Of a DNA stretch of 64,000 bases, positions 40,841-50,268 are shown piece by piece. The position numbers were made by a program, and so were the translations under genes. The stretch is from assembly GCF_048565625.1 (NCBI RefSeq), contig NZ_JBLZUR010000002.1, positions 2,666,001-2,730,000 of the forward strand, read 5' to 3'. The DNA is from JBLZUR01 sp048565625. Lineage in GTDB: Bacteria; Pseudomonadota; Alphaproteobacteria; Sphingomonadales; Sphingomonadaceae. Below the pieces are notes generated by a model. The model was not told where the DNA came from and made no database searches. It saw nothing but the letters and a program-made list of their open reading frames with translations. Each line of letters begins with the position of its first letter. Within the stretch, counting starts at the first letter, position 1.

Positions 40841-40966
40841 GGTTCACGCGGAGACGCGGAGGCGCTGAGAGGGTTCGCGCGAAACCGCGCCTTGCACGAT
40901 TTGCTTGAAGGCGCCGAAGGCGCGATCGCCCTCTTCTTCTCCGTGCCTTTGCGCCTTCGCGTGAAC
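40841..40966. repeat. Inverted-repeat element, CGCGGAGACGCGGAGG family, second copy
   Basis: GGTTCACGCGGAGACGCGGA on the left faces TTCTTCTCCGTGCCTTTGCG and GCGTGAAC on the right. It matches the yebC-ruvC copy at 1496-1640. Together with neighbouring repeats (including a CCCCGG palindrome at 40983-41011), this fills the gene-free 40602-41018 gap. Confidence 0.65.
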
Positions 40967-41018
40967 ATAACAGCCGCGCCGCGATAGACCCCGGATCGAG
41001 TCCGGGGTGACGACTTAC

Positions 41019-41975
41019 TCAGTTCCCCGCGCCCTCTATCACTGTGAGCTTCGCGCCGGTGCTGCCCGCGCGGAGGCTGTCGGGGGTGACGACCACCGTC
41101 GTGCCGGGCGTCAGGATCGCGGCGACGCGGGCGCGGAAGGTTTCGGGGATGTGAAGGCGGGCGCGCTCGTCCGTCGGCAGTTCGGCCCCCGCCCCCTCCT
41201 CCGCACCCGGCAAGGCGACGCGCAGCCAGTGGAAGCCGGCCGCATCCCGGTCGCGAAAGGCGTAGGCGGCGGGTTCGGTCACCGCGCCGTCGATCCGGAC
41301 GGGCGAGATGCCGATGGTGACGCCGTTCCTGAGCACCAGCATCTGTTCGTCCGCGCCGCTGATGATGATCGAGACCGGACCCTGCGCGACCCCCGATTCC
41401 TCCCAGACCGGACGGTCGCTCTCGATCGTGGGCGGCGTGGTGCCGGGCTTCAGCATGGCGGGGGTGGGTGCCACGCGCGGCACCGCCGCCTCGGGCGTGA
41501 TGATGACGGTGAGGCCGAGCCGGGTGACGCCGTAGAGGAGCTTGGCGAAGGCGAGTGGCAGGCGGACGCAGCCGTGACTGGCCGGATAGCCGGGGAGGTT
41601 GCCGGCGTGGAGGGCGATGCCGTCCCAGGTCAGCCGCTGCATGTAGGGCATGGGCGCGGCATTGTAGAGGTTCGACTTGTGGTCGACATGCTTCTGCAGG
41701 ATCGTGAAGACACCAGTCGGGGTCTCATGCCCGGCCTTGCCGGAGGAGATTGTCGAGGCGGCGATCAGCACGCCGTTGCGGTAGACGAAGGCGAGCTGTC
41801 GGCGGAGGCTGACCACCAGGATGATCGGGCCGGCGGGTGCGACCTGCGGCGCCCAGAGGAACTGGCCCGGCTTGAGGCCGGCGATCTGCTCCGCCATTGT
41901 GACGGCGAGGGCGGGGGTGGCGAGGATGCCGGCGGCGAGGCCGGTGAGGAGCTGGCGACGGTCAAGAACGAGCAT
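41019..41975 (-). CDS. L,D-transpeptidase (YkuD domain)
   Basis: A 318-residue exported protein: the N-terminus LDRRQLLTGLAAGILATPALA has an RR pair and could use the Tat or Sec pathway. The YkuD catalytic motif is HAGNLPGYPASHGCVRLP with the active-site Cys. The C-terminal 130 residues form an additional domain without a recognised name. The enzyme makes 3-3 cross-links in peptidoglycan or attaches proteins to it. It is divergent from the DUF2946 gene at 42049. Confidence 0.92.
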   Translation of the reverse strand: MLVLDRRQLLTGLAAGILATPALAVTMAEQIAGLKPGQFLWAPQVAPAGPIILVVSLRRQLAFVYRNGVLIAASTISSGKAGHETPTGVFTILQKHVDHKSNLYNAAPMPYMQRLTWDGIALHAGNLPGYPASHGCVRLPLAFAKLLYGVTRLGLTVIITPEAAVPRVAPTPAMLKPGTTPPTIESDRPVWEESGVAQGPVSIIISGADEQMLVLRNGVTIGISPVRIDGAVTEPAAYAFRDRDAAGFHWLRVALPGAEEGAGAELPTDERARLHIPETFRARVAAILTPGTTVVVTPDSLRAGSTGAKLTVIEGAGN

Positions 41976-42048
41976 GGGGGCAGGATGGCGCGATTTACCC
42001 GCCCCGTCACCTATCGACCTCCCCGATGAGTCGGCCTAAGCGCGGGGC

Positions 42049-42438
42049 ATGATCCGATCCGTGGCACGTCAGCAGACCGGCGCCCTGGCGCTGCTGCTGG
42101 TCGTGCTCGCGCTCGGAATGCGGGTGCTGATCCCGGCGGGGTGGATGCCGTCTGCCGACCGCATCGGGATCGAACTCTGCACCTCGGCCGGGCCGGTGAC
42201 GGTGAAGATGGCCGGCCACGCCATGCACCACGGCAAGCACAAGCCGGCGGAGCGGATGGATCACCCATGCGCCTTTGCCGGTGCGGGTGCGGTGATGGTG
42301 GCACCGTTCGAGCCGGTCGATGCGGTCGTGGCGGCGTTCGTGGCGGTGCGGCTGTTCATGCTGCCGAGCGCCGTAGCGATCGGGCGCGGGCTGGCCGCGC
42401 CACCGCCGCCGCCGACGGGGCCGCCTTCCACCTTCTGA
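42049..42438 (+). CDS. DUF2946-like small membrane protein
   Basis: A 129-residue protein with a first hydrophobic segment (ALALLLVVLALGMRVLIPAGW, with the conserved R.LIP.GWMP pattern), a His-rich stretch (GHAMHHGKHKP, DHPCAF) and a second hydrophobic segment. The pattern fits the DUF2946 family, which often sits beside TonB receptors and copper genes. The His/Met/Cys residues would suit metal binding. A family D palindrome separates it from the TonB receptor gene. Confidence 0.78.
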   Translation: MIRSVARQQTGALALLLVVLALGMRVLIPAGWMPSADRIGIELCTSAGPVTVKMAGHAMHHGKHKPAERMDHPCAFAGAGAVMVAPFEPVDAVVAAFVAVRLFMLPSAVAIGRGLAAPPPPPTGPPSTF

Positions 42439-42446
42439 CCGGTTTC

Positions 42447-42523
42447 GTCGCCCCAGCGGAGGCTGGGGCCGCTATCCGTATGAGCGCCTCAGGTCAAAGC
42501 GGCCCCAGCCTGCGCTGGGGCGA
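42447..42523. repeat. REPIN-like pair, family D
   Basis: GTCGCCCCAGCGGAGGCTGG faces CGGCCCCAGCCTGCGCTGGG with about 28 bases between; it lies immediately upstream of the TonB receptor gene and contributes to its leader. Confidence 0.88.
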
Positions 42524-42559
42524 CGGCTTTTGGCTTGGCGCCCGATCGAAGGTTTTCCC

Positions 42560-44554
42560 ATGTCCATTCGCATTCTCGCGCGCGGCGTTTCCGCCGTCGC
42601 GCTTACTGTTGCCGTTCCCGCTCTGGCCGATGCGCCGGAGGATATCGTCGTCACCGGCCAGAAGCTGGCCGAGCAGGCTGAGGTCGAGATCAACCGGACG
42701 CCCGGTGGCGTCGATGTGGTGTCCGCCGGTGCCTTCGCCGACAAGCTGGCCGTCTCGCTGCGCGACACGCTGGCATTTTCGCCCGGCGTCTACACGCAGC
42801 CGCGCTTCGGGCAGGAGGTCCGCATCTCGATCCGCGGATCGGGGATCAGCCGCGGCTTCCACATGCGCGGGCTGATGCTGTTCCAAGACGGCATTCCCAT
42901 CAACCTGGCCGACAACAACGGCGATTTCCAGGAGTTCGATCCGCAGGTGTTCGAGCGGATCGAGGTCTATCGCGGCGGCAATGCGCTGAAGCTCGGCGGA
43001 TCGACACTGGGCGGATCGATTAACGCGGTGACGCCGACCGGGCGGAGCGCGCAAGGCATCGACCTGCGGGTGGACGGCGGAAGCTACGACACCATCCGGG
43101 GCAAGGCGGCGATCGGCTTCGCCGACGGGCCGGGCGACGCCTATCTGGCGGTTACCACCGACAATTCGGACGGCGACCGGGATCATGCCCGCCGTCACGC
43201 GATCCGCTTCACCGGCAATGCCGGGCTGCAGCTGAGCCCCGCCGTCGAGACGCGCGTGTACGCCAGCGTGAACCATATCGTGCAGCGCCTGCCGGGTGCC
43301 CTCACCCGCGATCAGGCGCTGGACGATCCCCGCCTGTCGCTGCCCGGCAACATCGCGGGCGACCAGCAGCGGAACATCGATTCGATCCGTCTGCAGAGCC
43401 GGACGCGGGTGGACCTGGGGCCAGGTGCGATCGTCTTCGGCGCGTTCCTGAACGACAAGCAGCTGTCCCATCCGATCTTCCAGGTGATCGACCAGAAGTC
43501 GGTGGATTACGGCGCGTTCGGGCGGATCGACTGGGATGCGGGCTGGATCCTCGCGTCGGCGGGCAGCACTGCGCGCTTCGGCCATGTCCAGGCGCGGCAG
43601 TACGTCAATGTCGGCGGGCGCAAGGGCGCGCGGACGGCGGATGCGCGGCAATCGGCACAAACGATCGACAGCTATGGCGAGCTGCGGGTGAAGCCGGTGC
43701 CGACACTCTCCCTGATCGCGGGCGGCATCCATACGCATGGCGAGCGGGAGGTGGACAACCGGCTGAACCCGCTGCGCAGCGGGCGGGCCGAGTTCGACAG
43801 CTTCTCCCCCAAATTCGGCGTCCTGTACGAGCCGCGCGAGGACCTGCAGCTCTTCGCCAATTACAGCCGGTCGGTCGAGCTGCCGGGCTATAGCGAGCTC
43901 AACCAGACGCCGTTCGACGCGAGCGCACCGGGCTTCGTCGATGTCGATCCGCAGAAGGCGTGGACCTTCGAGATCGGGACGCGGGGGACGATCGGCATCG
44001 CGCATTGGGACCTGACGTTCTACCGCGCGCGGATCCGGGGCGAGATGCTGCAGTTCAGCGCCGGGCGGGTGGACATACCGGCGGCGACGTTCAACGCCGA
44101 TCGCACCCGGCATCAGGGGATCGAGGCCGGGCTGGACCTGGCGCTCGCACCCTGGGCGCGGCTTCGGCAGGTGTACCAGTATAACGACTTCCGCTTTCGC
44201 GGCGACGCGACCTTCGGCAACAGCCGTCTGCCGGTGGTCGCCAAGCACCTCTACCGCGCCGACCTGCGGATCGGGAACGAAGGGCTGAGCATCACGCCGA
44301 ATATCGAATGGGTGCCGGAGGGTGCCTGGGCGGACTATGCCAACACCGCCAAGGCACCCGGCTATACCCTGTTCGGCATCGGCGCGGAGGCCATGCTGCG
44401 CGAAGGGGTGACGGTGTTCGTCGATGCCCGCAACTTGACCAACAAGCACGCGATCGGCGACATCTCTGCGGTGGTGGCGGCAACGGACGCGGCCGCGATC
44501 TACTATCCGGTGGAGCGGCGCGCCATGTACGGCGGGGTCAGGGCCCGGTTCTAA
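42560..44554 (+). CDS. TonB-dependent outer-membrane receptor
   Basis: From ATG 42560 the 664-residue protein has a signal peptide (MSIRILARGVSAVALTVAVP, cleavage near ALA), a plug domain (ISIRGSGISRGFHMRGLML, RIEVYRGGNALKLGGSTLGGSIN) and a 22-strand-type barrel ending in the aromatic terminal residue (GGVRARF). EDIVVTGQ near the N-terminus resembles a TonB box. The neighbouring DUF2946 protein suggests copper or another metal chelate as substrate, but this is inference. Its stop overlaps that of the convergent PEP-CTERM gene (CTAA, 44551-44554). Confidence 0.92.
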   Translation: MSIRILARGVSAVALTVAVPALADAPEDIVVTGQKLAEQAEVEINRTPGGVDVVSAGAFADKLAVSLRDTLAFSPGVYTQPRFGQEVRISIRGSGISRGFHMRGLMLFQDGIPINLADNNGDFQEFDPQVFERIEVYRGGNALKLGGSTLGGSINAVTPTGRSAQGIDLRVDGGSYDTIRGKAAIGFADGPGDAYLAVTTDNSDGDRDHARRHAIRFTGNAGLQLSPAVETRVYASVNHIVQRLPGALTRDQALDDPRLSLPGNIAGDQQRNIDSIRLQSRTRVDLGPGAIVFGAFLNDKQLSHPIFQVIDQKSVDYGAFGRIDWDAGWILASAGSTARFGHVQARQYVNVGGRKGARTADARQSAQTIDSYGELRVKPVPTLSLIAGGIHTHGEREVDNRLNPLRSGRAEFDSFSPKFGVLYEPREDLQLFANYSRSVELPGYSELNQTPFDASAPGFVDVDPQKAWTFEIGTRGTIGIAHWDLTFYRARIRGEMLQFSAGRVDIPAATFNADRTRHQGIEAGLDLALAPWARLRQVYQYNDFRFRGDATFGNSRLPVVAKHLYRADLRIGNEGLSITPNIEWVPEGAWADYANTAKAPGYTLFGIGAEAMLREGVTVFVDARNLTNKHAIGDISAVVAATDAAAIYYPVERRAMYGGVRARF

Positions 44555-45414
44555 GCCGACGCCGTAAGGGCCTGGCGGCGGCGGAGCGTTAGGCCGGTAA
44601 GCAGGAAGCCTGTCAGCAGGACCATCCAGCTTGCCGGCTCCGGCACCGCCCGTGGCGGCTCGGCATCGACGCCGCCGCTGGCCGGCGGACGGGGGATATC
44701 GGGGAAGGTGATCGGGCCGCCCCCTGGCGCGCCGGGCCCTGCCGTCCCTGGTACGCCGGTGCCGCCGGGCTCCGGACCTTCCGAGATGCCCGGCCCACCG
44801 GCCCAGCCACTGCCCCGGCGGGAAGCGCCGCCATCGAGAGCGAGTGCCGCAAGTTGCACCAGCGGGCGCGTTCCGACGCGCGGCGCAGCCGGCGGGATCA
44901 CCAGGCTCGCGAGATCGGACAGCGGCGCGAACCGGACGCCTTCCTTCAGGGCGAGCTCGAACGCCAGCGGCCCCTCGGCGGGCGGATTTCCGAAGACGGC
45001 CTCCTCGTCGGTCCTGCCCTCGATGCCTTCGAGGGAGGAGGAGGTTGCGGACGACGCCCGCTCACGCATCGCTGTCAGATAGGCGAGCACGCCTCCTCCA
45101 TCATCGGCGTCTCCGTCGAGACGATCCTCCAGCGCGTCGCTCAGCACCTGCGCGGGCACCACGGCCAGCAAGGGCGGCTCGGCCATGGCGGTGAGACGGA
45201 ACAGCGAGGGTATGGCCATGGCCAAGCCGACGAACAGGATGACGACGAGGAAGACGCCGGCGGCATACCGGGTCTTAAGCGCCTCCGCGCCTGCCGTATC
45301 GGATTGTGCGGCAATGGCGATCTTCATGCCGGCGGCCGCCAAAAGCAACAGAACAGCGAGGCCGGCGAGGGCAAGGATGACCGGCAATCCGCCTGGCGCC
45401 AGCGTCAACTTCAT
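44551..45414 (-). CDS. Membrane protein with C-terminal PEP-CTERM tail
   Basis: A 287-residue protein with two N-terminal hydrophobic helices (VILALAGLAVLLLLAAAGM and YAAGVFLVVILFVGLAMA), a long Gly/Pro-rich hydrophilic region (residues about 100-250, GPGISEGPEPGGTGVPGTAGP) and the tail PEPASWMVLLTGFLLTGLT plus LRRRQ. A PEP-CTERM tail normally belongs to proteins with a cleavable signal peptide; here two helices precede it, so topology is unusual. The function is unknown. It is convergent with the TonB receptor with overlapping stops. Confidence 0.78.
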   Translation of the reverse strand: MKLTLAPGGLPVILALAGLAVLLLLAAAGMKIAIAAQSDTAGAEALKTRYAAGVFLVVILFVGLAMAIPSLFRLTAMAEPPLLAVVPAQVLSDALEDRLDGDADDGGGVLAYLTAMRERASSATSSSLEGIEGRTDEEAVFGNPPAEGPLAFELALKEGVRFAPLSDLASLVIPPAAPRVGTRPLVQLAALALDGGASRRGSGWAGGPGISEGPEPGGTGVPGTAGPGAPGGGPITFPDIPRPPASGGVDAEPPRAVPEPASWMVLLTGFLLTGLTLRRRQALTASA

Positions 45415-45494
45415 TCCCCTGCATCGCGGGTATCAAGCGCCCTTTTTTCGAGGACGGAAGAAATAGCTTGGCGGCCAGGAAAGTTCCACGCGGA

Positions 45495-47150
45495 TCAGCC
45501 GCCGGCGAGAAGGCGTGCGGCCTGGGCGCGTGCCTCGTCCGTCACCTCCGCGCCTGAAAGCATACGGGCGATCTCCTCGCGCCGTTCGCCCGCGTCGAGC
45601 GGGCGGACGCCGGTGCGACTGACCTGACCGTCGCTGCTCTTGGCGATCAGCCATTGCCGGTCGGCTCGCGCCGCCACCTGCGGGCTGTGGGTGACGACGA
45701 GGAGTTGGGCCTTGCGTGCGAGGCGCGCGAGGCGGTCGCCGATCGCGCTCGCCACCGCGCCGCCGACGCCACGATCGATCTCGTCGAAGATCATCGTCGC
45801 CGCCCCGCCCTCTTCGGCGAGCGCCACCTTGAGCGCGAGGATGAAGCGCGACAATTCGCCGCCGCTGGCGATCTTGACCAGAGGCCCGAAAGGCGCGCCG
45901 GGGTTGGTCGACACCTCGAATTCCACACGGTCGCGACCATGTGGTCCCCATTGGCTTTCCGGCAGCGGCTCGACGGCGGTGCGGAAGCGGGCGGCGTCGA
46001 GCTTCAAGGGGGCGAGTTCGGCCATGACGGCAGCGTCGAGACGCAGGGCGGCTTCGCAGCGGGTGGCGGTCAGCGCGTCGGCGGCCTCGGTATAGGCGCG
46101 GGCGGTCTCGGCGAGCGCCTTTTCGAACGCGGCGATCCCCTCCCCGCCTGCCTCGATGCGCGACAGTCGGGCGGAGAGCTCCTCGGTCAGGGCAGGCAGT
46201 TCGTCGGGCTGGACGCGGTGCTTGCGGGCGAGCGCGCGGAGATCGAACAGGCGGGTCTCGACACGCTCCAGCCGATCGGGATCATAGGCCATCGCCTGCG
46301 CGGCGCGGGCGAGATGGTCCTCCCCTTCCGAGGCCTCGATCAGGGCGCGATCGAGCGCGGTCAACGTGGCGGCGAGCGCCTCGTGATCGTCGGACAGGCG
46401 TTCGAGGCGGCGGGTCGCCTGACGCAGGGCGGGGAGCGCGCCGTCAGGGCCGTCGAGCAGCGTCTTGATGTCGGCGAGATCCTGACCGAGCTTGGCCCCG
46501 CGCTGCATGGTGGTGCGCTCTTCGGCGAGGGTCTCCTCCTCACCGGGTTCCGCGCCGAAGCCGGTGAGTTCGGCGACGGCGTGTTCCAGCCATTCGCGGT
46601 CGCGCTCCGCCGTTTCCAGCTCTGCCTGTGCCGTCTCCAGCGCCTCGGCGGCCGAGCGCCAGTCGCGATGGGCGCGGGTCACGGCGGCGGTGTCGGCGCG
46701 GGCGAAGGCGTCGAGCAGGGCGCGGTGACCGCGCGGGTTGATGAGGCCGCGATCGTCGTGCTGGCCGTGGATCTCGACCAGCATCGTCCCGAGTTCACGC
46801 AGCAGGGCCACCGATGCGGGCTGATCGTTGACGGTCGCGCGGCTACCGCCGTCGGCGCGGAGGATGCGCTTGACGATGATCGGCTCGCCCGGATCGACTG
46901 TGATGTCGCTGTCGGCGAGGTAGGCCGTGGCGGCCGGCACGAGATCGAAGGTAGCGGTGACCATCGCCCGCTCGGCCCCGTGGCGAACGAGACCGCTATC
47001 CGCCCTTTGGCCGAGCGCGAGGCCGAGGCTGTCGAGGAGGATCGACTTTCCCGCCCCCGTCTCTCCCGTCAGCGCGCCGAGGCCGGGGGTGAAATCGAGA
47101 TCGAGCGCCTCGATGATCACCACGTCGCGGATGGAGAGCCCGGTCAGCAT
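45495..47150 (-). CDS. recN: DNA repair protein RecN
   Basis: ATG 47150 gives MLTGLSIRDVVIIEALDLDF and Walker A LTGETGAGKSILLDSL; the longer frame runs back through a palindromic repeat and is rejected. The 551-residue SMC-like protein has long coiled coils (TAQAELETAERDREWLEHAV), the ABC signature IASGGELSRFILALKVAL and Walker B TMIFDEIDRGVGG. RecN helps repair double-strand breaks. It is often SOS-regulated; I did not find a convincing LexA site, and a family B REPIN lies directly upstream. Confidence 0.96.
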   Translation of the reverse strand: MLTGLSIRDVVIIEALDLDFTPGLGALTGETGAGKSILLDSLGLALGQRADSGLVRHGAERAMVTATFDLVPAATAYLADSDITVDPGEPIIVKRILRADGGSRATVNDQPASVALLRELGTMLVEIHGQHDDRGLINPRGHRALLDAFARADTAAVTRAHRDWRSAAEALETAQAELETAERDREWLEHAVAELTGFGAEPGEEETLAEERTTMQRGAKLGQDLADIKTLLDGPDGALPALRQATRRLERLSDDHEALAATLTALDRALIEASEGEDHLARAAQAMAYDPDRLERVETRLFDLRALARKHRVQPDELPALTEELSARLSRIEAGGEGIAAFEKALAETARAYTEAADALTATRCEAALRLDAAVMAELAPLKLDAARFRTAVEPLPESQWGPHGRDRVEFEVSTNPGAPFGPLVKIASGGELSRFILALKVALAEEGGAATMIFDEIDRGVGGAVASAIGDRLARLARKAQLLVVTHSPQVAARADRQWLIAKSSDGQVSRTGVRPLDAGERREEIARMLSGAEVTDEARAQAARLLAGG

Positions 47151-47199
47151 GCGGGGGGTGAGATAGAACAAATGTGGGGTGGGGGGTAGGGGGCGGAAC

Positions 47200-47336
47200 A
47201 TCCTCCCCCGCCAGGGGGAGGTGGCAGGCGTAGCCTGACGGAGGGGGAGGACGGCCACAACGTGGAATTCAGCGGACACCGCCGCCCTCCCCCTCCGTCG
47301 CCTTTGGCGCCACCTCCCCCTGGCGGGGGAGGATTG
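47200..47336. repeat. REPIN-like pair, family B
   Basis: The forward arm (47200-47250) and inverted arm (47285-47336) match the 9600-9737 pair closely; they are separated by about 35 bases and lie between recN and the small membrane protein gene. Confidence 0.92.
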
Positions 47337-47349
47337 AGGGTCACGTTTT

Positions 47350-47568
47350 TCAGATCACCGGGCTGATCGCCAGGCGAACCACCGCGATCGCCAGCACCAC
47401 GAGGTTCAGGTTCCGGCCCTCGTTCCGGCTCGATACGATGCCGATGGCGACGCCGGCGAGAGGAAGCGGCAGGATCAGCCAGTTCGCCCAGCCGAGGAAC
47501 GGCAGGAAGGCGACCAGCGCCATCAGCAGCGATACGACACCAAAACCCAACGACACGATGTTCAGCAC
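47350..47568 (-). CDS. Small conserved membrane protein
   Basis: A 72-residue protein with two or three hydrophobic segments (LNIVSLGFGVVSLLMALVAFLP, LILPLPLAGVAIGIVSS, LNLVVLAIAVVRLAI) and a GWANWLILP motif. The start ATG 47568 follows a GGAGTG-like site. I recognise the general pattern from Sphingomonadales small proteins but no function. It precedes recN on the same strand with a REPIN between. Confidence 0.65.
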   Translation of the reverse strand: MLNIVSLGFGVVSLLMALVAFLPFLGWANWLILPLPLAGVAIGIVSSRNEGRNLNLVVLAIAVVRLAISPVI

Positions 47569-47731
47569 GGAAGCACTCCTTATCCGGCGAATATGGCAAT
47601 GGTGTATTGCTTATACAAGACACCTGTGAAAGGATGCTCTCGCCGACCGCCCGCACCGGCGCGATCGCTGGGCGTGATTAGTCCCCACGCCCGAAGCGGT
47701 GCGGGCGGGAGGCAACCTGTGGAGAGATCGA

Positions 47732-48178
47732 ATGCGCCACACTGCTTTGCTGCTCCTCCCCTTAGCGCTCGCCGCCTGCGGCAAGCCCGATCCGGACGTG
47801 CCCGGCAACGGCACCTTCGCGATGGATGTGCCGGGGTTCAAGGCGAGCGTGCAGGTGCCGTCCTTCGGCGACATCAACGCCGCCATGGATATCAACGGCC
47901 TGACGCTGCACGAGGGCACCAAGATCGGCGGCATCAACGTGCAGGCGGGCGAGGACGAGAAGGGCAGCGTGACGATGCAGTTCGCCGATCCGACCGCCGG
48001 GCCGGCGGCGCTGATGGACTATTATCTGAAGCAGGCGGCGGAGCACGGGTTTGCGGTGACGGTAAAAAGCCCGGACGGGCTGACGCTGACCAAGGGTGAC
48101 GACACCGTGCGGTTTACCTTCGCGCCGAAGGGTGCCGGCTCGACGGGCACGATGGTGGTTATGGACGGGTCGAAGTAG
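47732..48178 (+). CDS. Lipoprotein of unknown function
   Basis: ATG 47732 follows GGAGAG at a spacing of five. The 148-residue product starts MRHTALLLLPLALAACGKP with lipobox LAAC. The mature part (GTFAMDVPGFKASVQVPSFGDINAAMDINGL, MDYYLKQAAEHGFAVTVK) shows no recognised domain. It stands alone before a family A REPIN and the glycine riboswitch. Confidence 0.75.
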   Translation: MRHTALLLLPLALAACGKPDPDVPGNGTFAMDVPGFKASVQVPSFGDINAAMDINGLTLHEGTKIGGINVQAGEDEKGSVTMQFADPTAGPAALMDYYLKQAAEHGFAVTVKSPDGLTLTKGDDTVRFTFAPKGAGSTGTMVVMDGSK

Positions 48179-48210
48179 GCTTCTCCGTCCTCGGAACGTC
48201 CCTCACTTCC

Positions 48211-48282
48211 GTTCGCGCCGAGCCTGTCGAAGCGCCAGTGAGGCGGCCCGGCGCTGGCCCTTCGACAGGCTCAGGGCGAACG
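48211..48282. repeat. REPIN-like pair, family A
   Basis: GTTCGCGCCGAGCCTGTCGA faces CTTCGACAGGCTCAGGGCG; the inner flanks CGCCAG and CTGGCC extend the inverted symmetry, and about 25 bases form the loop. Confidence 0.9.
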
Positions 48283-48377
48283 GCGTCGCAGAAAACGGCG
48301 TTGGAGAAGCCGCCCTCCGTTGACACGAATCAACCCCTCGGCCACCGTCCGCTCGTCGTCGGGGGCAACCCCGGTGG

Positions 48378-48570
48378 CCGCGCGGGAGAAGGTGGGCTTG
48401 CCTGCCGCCGAAGGAGCAACCGCCCCGGAATCTCTCAGGTCACAAGGACCGCGCGGGCATTCGTAACGACGCTCTGGAAAGCAGGGGGCCTTTCAGGCTC
48501 GCCTCACCGAAGGGGTAACCCCGGACCACGATCCGGGGGAAAGCTCTCAGGTTCCGTGACAGAGGGGGCA
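48378..48570 (+). promoter_or_regulatory. Tandem glycine riboswitch
   Basis: Two consecutive aptamer-like units lie 60-250 bases upstream of gcvT. The first contains GCGGGAGA, GCCGCCGAAGGAGCAA and TCTCTCAGG; the second contains CTCTGGAAAGC, TCACCGAAGGGGTAA, GCTCTCAGGTTCC and GACAGAGGGGGC. The second P3 stem is lengthened by a CCCCGGACC..CCGGGG hairpin. Such tandem glycine aptamers usually switch on the glycine cleavage operon when glycine is high. Confidence 0.92.
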
Positions 48571-48629
48571 GCGATGCGTTGGGCCATTCGGGCCGCGCCG
48601 TTCGCTGTCCAATGTCACTGGAGATCATC

Positions 48630-49787
48630 GTGAGCGAGACCGACGACCAAGGCCCGCAGGAACCGCCCCAGCCGCTGCCGCTCGATACGTGGCACCGGGA
48701 TCGCGGCGCGCGGATGGTGCCGTTCGCAGGCTATTCGATGCCGATCCAGTATGAGGGCATCATCGCCGAACATAATTGGACGCGCAGCCATGCCGGGCTG
48801 TTCGACGTCAGCCATATGGGGCAGCTCGCCTTTTCGGGCGAGACGCCAGACGTCGATGTCGCGGGCGCGCTGGAGGCGCTGCTGCCCGGTAACATCAAGG
48901 GCATCAAGCCGTATCGGCAGAAGTATTCGCTGCTCCTTGACGAGGAAGGCGGCGTGCTGGACGATTTGATGATCAGCCACCGGGGCGAGGAGCATGGCGG
49001 CGACTTCTACATGGTCGTGAACGGCGCGACGAAGTGGGACGACATCGCCCATCTTCGCGAGCATCTGCCCGACGACGTGGTGATGAACTTCATGGAGGAT
49101 CACGCGCTGCTCGCCCTGCAGGGGCCGGAGGCGGGCGTGGCGCTGGCGCGGCTGGTGCCCGAGACGGCGGGGCTGTTCTTCATGGAATGCGGGCCGTTTC
49201 GCTGGGAGGGCCACGACATCTGGGTCAGCCGGTCGGGCTATACCGGCGAGGACGGGTTCGAGATCAGCCTGGATGCGGAGATCGCCGAGGCCTTTGCCGA
49301 TGCGCTGGCCGCCCTCCCCGAGGTGAAGCCGATCGGCCTTGGCGCGCGGGATTCGCTGCGGCTGGAGGCGGGGCTGCCGCTTTACGGGCACGACCTCGAC
49401 ACGCGGGTGACGCCGGTGGGCGCGGGCCTGACCTTCGCAATCCCCAAGCGGCGACGCGAAGAAGGCGGCTTCATGGGCGCGGCCCGCGTGCTGAAGGAGT
49501 TGCAGATGGGTGCGCCCGCCCGCTGGGTCGGTTTCCGCATCGACGGCAAGGCCCCGGCGCGGGAGGGGGCGCATGTCTTTTCCGGCGATCTGCAGATCGG
49601 GACGCTGACCTCCGGCGGCTTTGCGCCGACGCTGGGCGCGCCGATCGCCGCCGGTTGGATCGCCACCAATTTCGCCGAGCCGGGCACGGCGGTCGAGATC
49701 GAGGTGAGGGGCCGGCGACTGCCCGCCACGGTCTCCGCCATGCCCTTCGTCCCCCACAACTACCATCGTCGCGGAGCCGCCAAATGA
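48630..49787 (+). CDS. gcvT: Glycine cleavage system T protein (aminomethyltransferase)
   Basis: GTG 48630 is preceded by GGAG at a spacing of six and gives [17 protein letters not shown]; the earlier ATG 48579 would lie just after the riboswitch. The 385-residue protein has [44 protein letters not shown] and [21 protein letters not shown], all GcvT hallmarks. It transfers the methylene group from lipoyl-GcvH to tetrahydrofolate. Its stop overlaps the gcvH start (ATGA). Confidence 0.97.
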   Translation: MSETDDQGPQEPPQPLPLDTWHRDRGARMVPFAGYSMPIQYEGIIAEHNWTRSHAGLFDVSHMGQLAFSGETPDVDVAGALEALLPGNIKGIKPYRQKYSLLLDEEGGVLDDLMISHRGEEHGGDFYMVVNGATKWDDIAHLREHLPDDVVMNFMEDHALLALQGPEAGVALARLVPETAGLFFMECGPFRWEGHDIWVSRSGYTGEDGFEISLDAEIAEAFADALAALPEVKPIGLGARDSLRLEAGLPLYGHDLDTRVTPVGAGLTFAIPKRRREEGGFMGAARVLKELQMGAPARWVGFRIDGKAPAREGAHVFSGDLQIGTLTSGGFAPTLGAPIAAGWIATNFAEPGTAVEIEVRGRRLPATVSAMPFVPHNYHRRGAAK

Positions 49788-50155
49788 CCGTCTATTTCAC
49801 CAAGGACCATGAATGGATCTCGGTCGAGGGATCGACCGCCACCGTCGGCATTACGGACTATGCGCAGGCGCAATTGGGCGACATCGTCTTCGCCGAAGTG
49901 CCGCCCGCCGGCACCGCCGTCGAGAAGGGCAAGGAAGCCGCGGTGGTCGAGAGCGTTAAGGCGGCGTCCGACGTCTACGCGCCGGTGTCCGGCACGGTAA
50001 CCGAGGCGAATGGCGAGCTGGAGGGCGATCCGGCGCTGATCAACACCTCGCCCGAGCGCGAGGGCTGGTTCTTCCGGCTGGAGCTGTCCGATCCGTCCGA
50101 GCTCGACGGCCTGATGGATGCGGACGGCTACAAGGCGTTCGTGGACACTCTCTGA
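49784..50155 (+). CDS. gcvH: Glycine cleavage system H protein
   Basis: A 123-residue lipoyl carrier: [16 protein letters not shown] start, [15 protein letters not shown], and the lipoylated lysine at K59 in [15 protein letters not shown]. It shuttles the aminomethyl group between the P and T proteins. It overlaps gcvT by four bases; a family D palindrome separates it from gcvPA. Confidence 0.98.
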   Translation: MTVYFTKDHEWISVEGSTATVGITDYAQAQLGDIVFAEVPPAGTAVEKGKEAAVVESVKAASDVYAPVSGTVTEANGELEGDPALINTSPEREGWFFRLELSDPSELDGLMDADGYKAFVDTL

Positions 50156-50157
50156 TG

Positions 50158-50242
50158 TCGTCGCCCCAGCGAAGGCTGGGGCCGCTGTGTTGTTAGGCGC
50201 GCCCTTCACGTCGATGCGATGCCAGCCTTCGCTGGCGTGACG
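50158..50242. repeat. REPIN-like pair, family D, inside the gcv operon
   Basis: GTCGCCCCAGCGAAGGCTGG faces GCCAGCCTTCGCTGGCGTGA between gcvH and gcvPA. Its position could modulate or partly terminate operon transcripts. Confidence 0.88.
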
Positions 50243-50268
50243 GACAGGGTGACAGTCGAGGATTGACG

